DNA of 64,000 bases from Microbacterium sp. 4R-513 (GTDB taxonomy: Bacteria > Actinomycetota > Actinomycetes > Actinomycetales > Microbacteriaceae), in NCBI RefSeq assembly GCF_011046485.1, contig NZ_CP049256.1, forward strand, positions 2,232,001-2,296,000, read 5' to 3'. This document shows, one piece after another, positions 12,001-24,000 of this stretch (its first letter is position 1; each line of letters opens with the position of its first letter). The position numbers and the translations under genes are program-made. The notes beneath the pieces were generated by a model that was not told the DNA's origin, searched no databases, and worked only from the letters and a program-made list of their open reading frames with translations.

Positions 12001-15000
12001 GCCGACCTCCACGTCGCCGCTCTGCAGTACTACACGAAGCTCTACGTGCACGCGCACCGCTCGGGGGGCCTCTTCGACTTCGGCAGCGCCGACGCCGACC
12101 TGGTCTACGAGCCCGGCCGCGACATCCTGTGGGAGTCGACGGTCTACCTGCTCGGCGAGCCCAACCCCGTCCTGATCGTCGACGCGAGCGGGCGCATCGT
12201 CGCCAAGACCGACAACGTCACGGTGCGCGAGTCGATGTTCGGACCGGCGCTCAACGTCGGCGACGTCATCGGCTCCGGCACGATCTGGATCGACCCGATC
12301 CTCTACGACGAGAAGCCGGAAGCGCTCTTCGAGGCGAACCACCCCGACAGCTGCACGGGCCTGTGCAACGGTCTCATCCACGGCGCGCTCGGCATCTTCT
12401 ACATGCAGGAGACGTGGAACTCGGTACGCATCATCAACTCGTCCGACAAGGCCGTCTACCTGAAGGGCACCGGCGGCATCCCGAGCATGTCGATCAACAC
12501 GGTCAACGCCGACCTCTCGGTGACGCCCGAGGCGATCATCAACGTCTCGGTCGACAACGGACCGCACGCGCCCCCGTCGACCCAGTGGTTCTGGAAGATC
12601 GAGCACATCTTCCCCGCGACCGACGTCGTCATCGAGAGCCTTCGCGGTTCCGCGACGACCGGCTACGACGTCACCATCGACGGCGACATCTACAACCCCC
12701 TCGGATCCCTGACCATCACCAACGACCGCGGCTCCATCCTCCGCGGCAGCGACGCCGGCGGCGAGACCTTCACCGCGAACCGCGTCACGCTCGACTCCGA
12801 GCTCGGCTCCATCGGCACCGTCGCCCAGCCCATCACGCTCGTCCTGCTGCAGATCACGCACAGCGGGGAGCAGGGAGTGCCGGCGACCCTCAAGCTCATC
12901 CACCTGGATGCCGAGGCCGGGAACGACGTCTTCCTCGACGTCACGACCCTCCGCCGCGATTCGCTCACTCCGAGCAACGCGCCCCTCCACCCCGTCATCG
13001 AGTCGATCAAGGCCGGCCACGACGCCGTCGTGATCCTCCGTGACAGCGCCGAGGGCAGCGACCCCGCGGTCGTCGGTGACGTGAACGTCCAGATCTTCAC
13101 GCCGAACAACCTGCCCGGCGGCCCGGTTCTCGAATCGGTCCCGACCACCTGCTACTTCCGCCCCGACGGCGCCGGGTGCACCGGGGGAGTGGACGCGCCG
13201 GTCATCATCGGCGGCCGTGTCGTCCTGGTGGCCCTAGGCACGGTGCTCAGCCCCCGCAAGGCCGACTACGAGTTCAGCGACATCCGCGCGGGCCACAACA
13301 TCTCGATCCAGCACCCGTCCAGCGCCACCGAGATCACGGTGCTCGCCTACACGGACGTCGACTCCACGTGGACGGACGACGAGACATCCGCGAGCCGCGG
13401 GCTCACCGACGGCTCGGGCAAGATCGACGTGCTGACCAACGGCAGCATCACCGTCGTCGAGCAGAGCAGCAAGGGCGATCTGCGGGTCGGGCACATCCAC
13501 GCGACGGGCCTCTGCACGGGAGCGGTCGCAACGGCGTGCGCTTCGGCGACGATCGCAGCGGACGTCACGCTCCGCTCGCCGGCGCGGATCCTGGATGCCG
13601 AGCTCGACGCGGGCGTCATCGACACCGACGACGACCGCACCTGTGTCGACGCGTACGACCTCGACTGCGCGCCGGGCACGCCCAACAGCATCGACGTGAC
13701 GGGCCGGAACATCACCCTCGTCGCCGGAGACAACGGCCTCGGCCAGGCGGGCAGCGTCTCGGGGATCGGCGGCATCGGACTTCCGACGAACTTCCTCGAG
13801 ATCCAGGTGAACGCCGTCGGCGGGCCCCTCGGCGTGCTCAACGCGATCGACACGGCCGCCGACGACGACAAGACGCTCGGCATCTACCTCGACCAGGTCG
13901 CGGGCGATCTGTGGATCCACCTCGTGCACACGGCCGGCGATGCCTCGCTGACGACGGGCAACGTCTCGCTGCGCACACGGGCAGGCAGCATCCTCGAGGA
14001 CGTCAACGACTCGCTCGTGAACGTCATCGGGCAGGCCGTCGACATGGATGCGCACGGCGGCAGCATCGGCACGCGCACCAGCTTCCTCGACGTCGACTCC
14101 CTCGTCGGCTCGCCGTTCGCATGCCTGCGCGTCAACTGCGCCGACGCGGCCGACGGCACACGTGACCCGGGACTCGAGGTCATCGCCGACGACGTCGCGC
14201 TCGAGGCATCCAACGGCATCTTCTACTCCGAGTTCGACGAGTACCTCCGACTCCTCCTCGCCCACGCGACGGCCGGCGACATCTACCTCAACGTCCGCGA
14301 GTCGGCTCAGACCGACGAGGACTTCTACCTGGTCCTCCACGGCACGGCACGCTTCGCAGAGGACGGCAGCACCGCACCCGGCGACGACGCCGATGCGCCG
14401 CGGGTGATCGACAACGGCACGATCTTCGCCGAGCAGGGACTCGTCGAGCTGTGGATCGGCGACGATGTCACGCTGCACCCGTTCACGCAGATCCTGGCCG
14501 ATCTGTCGATCGACATCCGCGGCGACTACGGCAACGCCGACACCGGCGGCGGCGCCGGTGAGTTCGGCACGTCGATGATCCTGCGCGGCCGCATCATCGC
14601 CGACTGCGTCGTGGCGCTGGGAGCCTCCACCGGCTTCCCGATGGGGACGTGCGCGCCGTCGACCGCCAACCCCGTGCCGACCCGCCAGGTCAACATCTGG
14701 GGCGGCAGCGACGTCGACGTCTTCCAGCTCGGCGACAAGAAGGGCCTCGACCTCGCGCAGACGGCGAACCCGGCGCTCAACAAAGAGCAGTGGGGCGACG
14801 ACGGATACATCTTCTTCGGCGCCAAGACGACAGTCCACGGCAACGCGACGCTCACCTCGACGACGGACGACGGAGAGGACGAGTTCACGGTCTGGTACCT
14901 CCAGTCGATGAACGTCGTGACGAGCCCGACCGGCCTCCAGACGGGCATCGGCGCCGGGCACACCCTCACGCTCGACGGCCAGGGCGAGACCGACCACTAC

Positions 15001-18000
15001 TCGATCTACACCAACGGCAGCCACGGGAACATCCGCAACTACGTCATCAACGTCCTCGACACGGGCCTGGCGAACCAGGGCGTCGACGAGCTCGACATCT
15101 ACGGCTACGACAACGCCGCCGCGGCGTTCAACGGTGCCAACGGCGGAGCGGATGACATCTGGCTGCTGCGGGCGCTGACCTGCATCGACAACGAGTCGCC
15201 GTTCACGATCTCGGGCGTCCCGGCGACGTGCGGCTCGCCGACGGAGCAGGCGGACCACCCGGCCTTCATCGCCCTCCTCGCGGGCAGCAACAGCGCCGAC
15301 GGCGGCATCGGCAGCTACCGCGACCGCACGCAGGGCAACGAGCCGAGCCCACTCGTGCAGCGCATCAACTACGACCGCGCGCTGAACGGACGGATCACCG
15401 TCTTCGGCCTGGGCGGGAACGACGCCTTCTACGTCGACGACACGCAGGCGTCCATCACCCTCGACGGCGGCGCCGGCAACGACACCTTCCAGATCGGCCA
15501 GATCTTCGGCACGCAGCGAGACAGCCAGCCCGCACCCGACGGAGGCGCTCTGCTCTCCGCCGACACGTTCCCGGCCCTCGTTCCCACGACCCGCGGCTGG
15601 CTGAGCCCGGGCACCCACGCGCCGCTGCTGGCCACCGGCGGCACCGGCAACGACAAGTTCGTCGTCTACTCCAACCAGGCCGAGGTCCAGCTCAACGGCG
15701 ACGACGACAACGACCTGTTCATCGTCCGGGCCTTCGCCGTCGCGGCGGTCTGCGACACGAACGCGGACAGCGTCGCCGGCTGCGGCCTGACCGACGTCGA
15801 CTTCCGCCCAGCCGGCGGGGTCTTCCCGACGACCACGCCGTTCGGCTCCTGCGTCATCGGGACGTATCAGGGCATCTCGGGCTACACGCGGTACGACCGG
15901 AACGGCGACGGCGTCTGCAACAACGCCGACGCGCACATCACCTTCAACCACCTCCCGGGCAGCAACGTCGACCTCGACAACACGATGTGGCTCGATGACG
16001 TCATCCCGCTCGACGCGAACGGCGTGGCGGTGCCGGTGATCGGCCTCGGCTTCTCGACGAGCCGTCCGCTCGACATCCGTGCCGGTGGCGGCGAAGACGA
16101 AGTGCAGTACAACGTCAACGCACCGGTCAACGTCGACGGCGGCACGGGTTTCGACAAGATGGTCGTGCTCGGCACCGAGTTCGCCGACGACTTCGTCATC
16201 ACCGACAAGGCGATCTACGGCGCCGGACTCAACGTCAAGTACACGACGATCGAGATCCTCGAGGTCGACGGGCTCGAAGGCGACGACCAGTTCTTCGTCC
16301 TCTCCACCGCGTACGGCGTCGCATACCGCGTGATCGGCGGCCTCGGCTCGGATCAGATCTCGGTCGCCGGCGACGTCACGTCCGACATCGTCACGCGCGA
16401 GCTCGAGGGCATCTCGGGTGCGGTCGACCACATCGTGCTCTCCGACGACCCGCGCTACAACGGCACGGTCGTCGACGGCGTGCCCTACAACCTGGCCACG
16501 CCGGACCAGGGGGTCGTGGTCATCAAGGAGCAGGGCACGACGACGAGCGTCCGCGAGGGCACGACGACCGGGCCGATCAAGGAGACCGCCTTCTACACGG
16601 TCGAGCTCAGCCACAAGCCGACGTCGAACGTCTACGTCACGGTCTCGGCCGCCCCCTCGCCGTCCGAAGAGGCGAGCGGCGCGCTGCACAACCCGACCGG
16701 ATTCGGCCTGACCGACGGTCTCGGCGACACCATCTGGCTCTGCGTCGCCACCGGCCCCGTCGTCGCCGGGGAGTGCTCGACGATCGCGCAGTTCCAGCGC
16801 CACTACATCCGCAACGGGGTCGTCGTCGACGCGGCCGGGCGCGCCGTCGTCCTCACCTTCACCGACGGCAACTGGAACTCGCCGCAACGGGTGTACGTCC
16901 GCGCCGTCGACGACGAGCGCTCCGAGGGCGACCGCAACGTCGTGGTGCAGCACTCCGTCATCTCGCAGGATGCCTCGTTCAACGGCGCACTCGTGCGGCA
17001 GGTGAACGTCAAGGTCTACGACAACGACACCCCGGGCGTCTATGTGACGCACGTCGAGCCCGGCACGACGACCCTCGACGACCGCGGCGTCGTCATCGAG
17101 GGCTCCTCGACCACGCAGCGCACCGACGACCTGCTCGTGCAGCTCGCGAAGGACCCGTGCCCGGTGGCGAACCCCGCCTGCGGCCTCGTGGTGACGGTCA
17201 AGATCTCGATGGATGCCGACTCGCAGCGTCTCCTGCAGATCAAGGACCCGGGACTCGGCAGCCGCTGGACGCTCGTCCACGACGCCGACGGCGGCACGCA
17301 CTACGAGCTGACGTTCGACCACTCCAACTGGAACACCCCGGTGCGCCTCACGGTGCAGGCGCGCAACAACCCGGACCCGGGCGACCCGACGACCGCCGTC
17401 ATCTCGTTCGGGCAGGCCGGCACGATCACGACCGCCTACAAGTTCCCGAACCTCCGCTCGGGCGACCAGCGCGCCGACGTGCTCGTGTACGACGACGAGA
17501 CGGCCCAGGTCGTCACGATCCCGACCGGCACCGACACCGTCGTCGTGAAGTGCGGCAACACGGCGTGCACCACGCCCGGCCTCACCGACGGCTACACCAT
17601 CCGCCTGACGACCACTCCGACGGGCGACGTGCACGTCGTCATCACGCCGGACGGGCTCGTCGACGTCGTGTCCATCGGCGGAGTCGCCGTCACCCCGAGC
17701 CAGTACGTCAAGATCGGCGGCGACATCCCGTCCCGCGTCTTCCTGGGCAACCTGCTCTTCAGCGGAAGCACCATCACGCGCGCGAACGGCAGCGACACGG
17801 GCAGCTTCCTCGACGACGGTCTCGCGATCGGCCAGCGCATCCAGTTCGCCGCGTGCACGGGCACCTACACGGTGCAGAGCATCGCGCTCGACGGAAAGAG
17901 CTTCACCGTCTCCACGCCGCTCGCCTGCTCCGGCTCGGCCGTCACCGGCACCTCGATCAACGTCCTGACGCGTCAGGGCCTGTGGAGCGGCGCGGGCGCG

Positions 18001-21000
18001 AGCATCGCCGCAGCCACCGGCGACGACCTCCTGAGTCACTACCGCCTCACGCGGCCGGGTGGCGGCTGGCTCGCCGACGGCTTCCTCGAGGGCCAGTGGG
18101 TCGAGGTCTGCGACGGCTTCGGACACTGCGTCCGCGCGAAGATCCAGAACATCCGCGGCACGAACGCGACGCACGACGAGCAGCTCGAGTTCCGCCCGGT
18201 GTCGTACGACGACTTCGCGACCCTCGTGGGCTCGAGCTTCACCGTGACGCGCATCGCGGCCCAGGCGACCTTCACGACCGGCAACTGGATGACCGACCAG
18301 CTCGTCGAGCTGCGGGCGGATCTGGGCTACTACCAGCCGATCGTCCGCCAGGGCGTCAAGACGTTCCCGGCCTCGCAGCACCTGCTCACCCGCCTGCGCG
18401 GCCCGCTGGCCGTCGAGGGCGGCGTGACGGGAACCGACCGGTCGCTCGAGCTGGGGCTGAAGCTTCCGGGCGAGCAGGACGGACCGCTCTTCGGCATCGC
18501 CGCGCAGGCGCCCGAGTCGAAGCAGATCGACATCCTGAACATCTACGGCGACGGGAGTGTGGCGAACAACTGGGGCGTCATGACGTCGACGACCATCCGC
18601 GGTCTGGGCATGGCCAAGGACCTCGACTTCGGCGCCTCCTACGGCGGGACGCAGAACGAGACGTTCGGCGAGCCGCAGATCTTCCCCGGCGGCATCAGCT
18701 TCGGATCCATCTCGTTCGTCGACGGCCAGTACCAGGCCGACAGCGCCGTGAGCACCATCGAGGTCGTCAACCTCTTCCTCGGCTCCGGCAACGACCGCCT
18801 CGACATCCAGGGCACGCTGCAGCCCGATGTGCCGGTCAAGCTCGTCGGCACCGTCACGCTCACCGCCGCAGCCGGGCCCTTCGGCTCGACGCACCGGCTC
18901 ACCCGCCCGACGCCGTTCGACTGGAAGGCGCAGGGCTTCCTCGTCGGCCAGACGATCACGGTGACCGGGGGTGCGACGTACAAGATCGTCGGCTTCGGCG
19001 ACGACCACCCTGAAGACACGACGGAGAACACGATCGTGTACCTCGTGCTCGTCTCAGGTTCGCCCGTGACCGGAACGGCGCAGCGCACGATCACCGCGGC
19101 CGACATCGTCGTCAAGGGCGGCGTCGCGGCCGGCAACCCGACCGGCACGATCACGATCACGCCCATCGGAACCGATGGAGGCACCGTCACCCGCGCGACC
19201 GGCAGCTGGGCGGCAGACGGGTTCGTCGTCGGTCAGCTGGTCATGATCGACGGGCTCAGCGGCAAGTGGCGCCTCATGGGGATCTCGGCCGACGGCAGGA
19301 CCCTCACCCTGCAGCGCGGCGACAAGATCGCGGCATCCGTCACCGGAACGCCGTCGGTCTTCGTCCCCGGACCGCACGGCGGCCTGACCACGGTCCACGG
19401 CGGCGGCAACGCGCCGATCCAGACCGTCTTCCAGATGGACCGCACCGCGACCGCCGGCGGAGGCATCAAGCTCACCCGCCGTGACGGACTCAACTGGGCC
19501 TTCAACGGCCTCCTCCCGGGCAGCGGATACTACGCGGGCGACCCGTACCTGCACGCGTACCAGCACGTCCAGCTCGTCGGCGAGAACTTCACGCGCACGA
19601 TCCTCGGCTTCGAGGACGCCCCGTGCCCGTACGCCGACTCGTTCCCCGGCTGCGGCAAGGGCTCCGTGATGATCCTCAGCGGGCCCGACCTGCAGTGGAC
19701 TCCCGCGCCCGTCGCCCTCCCGGCCGGCTCCAACCTCCTCACCGACGTGCGTGTCGCGCAGCCGGTCAAGGTCGAGGTCACGACCCCCGTCTACGTCAAG
19801 ACGTCGAGCATCGTCCGCACGGATGGCGGCAGCTGGAAGGCGGCGGGCTACAAGGTCGGCATGCAGGTGCACGTGAGCGGGTTCGCGGGATCCTTCACGA
19901 TCTCCGGCTTCTCGCAGACCGGCAACGAGATCTTCTTCGCGAACACCGCGTGGGCGCCGAGCATGCACCTGAACGCGGCAGGCGTCGCGGTCTGGGATGC
20001 CGTCACGCTGACCCTCACCGCCTGGGACGAGTTCCGCCAGTCCAGCGGCATCATGATCGGCGGCGACATCATCACGGTGTGCAACCGCGCGGCATCCGGT
20101 CTCCTCTTCAAGATCGCCGCGGACACCGACGGTCTCGTCAACGACCCGGTGACGTGCGACCAGTCCCACACGGCCGGCCCGAACTCGCCGCTCGTCGTCT
20201 ACGGCGACACGTCGCAGGACGGCATCTGGTACTCCGGCCACCCGGGCGACAACCTCGGCATGGAGTTCGGCCCGAAGCCGTTCGATCCGTTCACGCACAT
20301 CCCGGATGCCGAGAACGAGGACGACGAGTGGGTCTTCGGCCTGGCGAACCCCTACGACTACAGCGGCAACGACATCATCGATGCCTCGGGCCTGTTCGCC
20401 GAGCTCGCGCCGGGCAGCCTGCCCACGGTCGGCATCACGGCCTACGGCGGACTCGGCGACGACCTTCTCATCGGAAGCCAGGCGGGCGATCACCTCGCCG
20501 GCGGTTCGGGCGACGACGAGATCCGCGGCCAGCGCGGCGTCGACGCGATCTACGGCGACTCGGGCGTCAACGTCGACATCCTGACGCGCGCCCTCGACAT
20601 CGCCACGACCAACCGCAGCCCGCGCCCGTCGGTCACCGGCGCCGGCGTCATCTCGAACGGCACCACGATCATCCCCGTGGCCGGCGGCATCCCGGGCATC
20701 GTCGACGACCTGCTCGTGGCCGGCTCCGACCTGCTCTACGGCGAGGGTGCGCAGGGCCTCGGACTCGGCGCCTTCACGGTCAACGCAGGTGCCGCGCCCG
20801 ACACCGCCTACGACGACATCGTCTTCGGCGACCACGGCGCCATCGACCAGAACGTCGCCGACCCGAACGAGCCCGACACCCGCCTGCAGAAGATCCAGAC
20901 GACTGCGCTCTCGACGATCATCGCGATCCGCAGCGTCAACCTCGACAAGGGCGGCGACGACGTCATCTTCGGCGGCCTGGGTCGCGATGTGCTCATCGGC

Positions 21001-24000
21001 GGAGCCGGCAACGACATGGCCGACGGCGATGAGGCCGACGACATCGTCTTCGGCGACTCGGTGTGGTTCAGCCGCACTCCGGGCGACTGGACGAACGGCC
21101 GCTTCCAGGCGCTCTGCGGAACGCTCCTCTACAGCCGCAGCGACATGACTCAGGGAGCCGCGAACCTCGCGAACCTCTGCAACGGCGCGCCGGTCCCGAC
21201 CGAGAACAACTCGGGCGTCCTTCTCGTCGACGGTGTCGCACAGCCGTTCCGCGACCCCGACGGCGCACCGTGGTGGGCCGAGTACGACGTCGTGAACCTG
21301 TATCACGACCTCGCATCCGACACCGGCACGAAGTGGGCCGGCACGTGGGGCAACGACTACCTCGCCGGCGGTCAGGCGAACGACCTCGTCTTCGGCCAGC
21401 TGGGCGACGACGTGATCCAGGGCGATGGCGACATCGACCGCGCGTACGCCCGCTGGATCGACCAGCACCCGACGTTCCCGACGACGACGACCATCAACCC
21501 CACGACGGCCACGTTCCACGTCGGCGCCTCCCGCACACCCGCCGGCTGCACCGGTGCCGTCGGAGCGATGACCTGCGACTACACCGGCCTCCTCGTGATC
21601 GTGCCCGCGACCGAGCTCCCGACCGACGGCCAGGACTACCTCGAGGGCAACGCGGGCAACGACGTCATCTTCGGCGGCCTCGGCCAGGACGACATCGTCG
21701 GCGGCTCGAGCGACTTCTTCAGCCTCGTGAGTGTCGACCAGCGTCCCGACGGACTCGTCAACCCGGCCTACAACTACCAGCCGGGCCACGACCGCGGCGC
21801 CGACATCATCTTCGGCGGCTCGGGCCAGCGTGCGGGCATCAACGACCAGAGCTTCGGAACGGACGGCTCGGCCACCGTCGGCACGGTCACCGGTCAGACG
21901 GCACTGACGTCGACGGTCACCGCCGACCTCGACGCCCGCGACGCGGACACCATCGTCGGCGACAACGGCCGCATCATCCGGATCGTCGGGATCAACCACA
22001 TCGACGGCGGCACGGCCGTCGCGGGCCAGGTCGGCGTCGCCCCGGTCGCGAACAGCACCCCCTATGTCACCTTCGTGTACGACACGTACGGGACGCCGGG
22101 AACCCAGCGCCTCATCGTCCGCGGCGTCACGCTCCTCGACTACACGGTGGGCGGCCCCGACTACCTGCCGCAGAACTTCGGCCTGGGCGGCCCGGGCGCC
22201 GACTGCAACGGCTCGCCCACGCAGCCGATCTGCTCGTTCGTCCTCAACACCGACACGGGTGCGTGGCGCAACACGTCGTTCCTCGGCGGCACGACGCCGT
22301 GGCAGACGGGCGGCCGCGACGAGGTGCACGGCGAGACCGGCGACGACACCGTGTACGGCGGAGCCGACCACGACGTCATCTACGGCGACGCCCAGAACGA
22401 CGACATCATCGGCGGCTGGGGCAACGACTGGATCTCCGGCGGCACCGGCGACGACGGCATCCTCGGCGACGACGGCCGCATCTTCACGAGCCGCAACAGC
22501 TCGACGGGTGTGACGGCCGCTGGGGTGGCCTGCACGGGCAACAACAGCACGGCCGACTCCGGCAACGCGTGCTACAGCGAGCGGCTGTTCGGCATCCTGG
22601 CGCTCCTGCCGACCGATCCCGACACGAAGACCAGCCAGGGCAACGTCCTCAACGAGTTCATCTACACGCCCGGCCAGGTGCAGACAGCGACCATCAACGT
22701 GGGTGGCGCGCTGCTGAAGTCGGTCGATCTCACGGTCTACAACCTCGGCCCCGACGTGAATGCCGGCCTCAACAAAGTCGTGAACCAGCCGCTGTACGAC
22801 GCCAACAACTCCGACGACATCATTTTCGGCGGCCTCGGCAGCGACTGGATCCACGGCGGCGCAGGCGACGACGCGATCAGCGGCGGCGAGGCGATCGGCG
22901 CCGGCCAGGCCGACTACACAGGCGGCGGGTTCGCGCAGCACTTCGACGCCGCCGGAAACCCGATCGGGCTCGAGTACATCGACTTCGCCCACCCGTGGAA
23001 CCCCGGCGACGTGCTCCACTTCGGCGCCGACACCAACCCGTGGCACGCGAACCACCACAACGAGACGCGGCTCGGCGAGTTCCTCCTGTACGACGAGTAC
23101 GACCCGCGCCGCGAGATCCGCTTCGATGCCTCCGGCAAGACCTGGGGCTGCACCTCGTGGTCGCCGAGCGGACACACCTGCACGGGCAGCTCGAACATCG
23201 CCCAGTTCCCGAACCAGTTCTTCCTCAACAACGAGGACCTGAAGGGCAACTACGTGACGGCGTGCATCGCCGTGGACAACCAGGGCAACTGCACGGCGAC
23301 CACCACGACCCAGGCCTCCGACGGCAACGACGTGATCTTCGGCGACCTCGGCAACGACTGGCTCGTCGGCGGCACCGGTCAGGACACGCTGTGGGGCGGC
23401 TGGGGCAACGACCTCCAGAACGCCGATGACAACCTGCACTCGGGGTGCATCACCGCCCAGCCCAATGGAACGTGCACCCTCGCGGGCGACACCTGGCTCA
23501 ACGACGTGCCCGACGGCGTCAACTCGAGCTTCCAGGACCGCGTGTACGGCGGCGCGGGCCTCGACATCCTGATCGGCAACACCGGCGGCGACCGCCTCAT
23601 CGACTGGGTGGGCGAGTTCAACAGCTACATCGTGCCGTTCGCGCCCTTCGGTATCGCGACGGTCAGCCGCCAGAACGAGCCCCAGCTGCCCGAGTTCCTG
23701 TACGCGCTCAGCCGCAGCCAGGGCGTCGACCTCACCCGAGCGAGCGACGAGGGCAGCGACCCCGCCCGCAACGGCGAGCCCTTCGGCGAGCTCGGCCTCA
23801 TCCGCCAGTCCGACCACGGCTACTGGCAGACGCAGACCGGCGGCCCGACCGACCCGCAGGCCGGGAACATCCCGGGCGGCCGGCGCGACACGCTTCGCGG
23901 CGTGGACTTCAACGACGGGACCAACGGCGGCTTCCTCGCGGACTCGGGTGTCTTCACGGTCTCGCAGGGCATGCTCCAGGTCGCGGCGGCCAGCAACACC

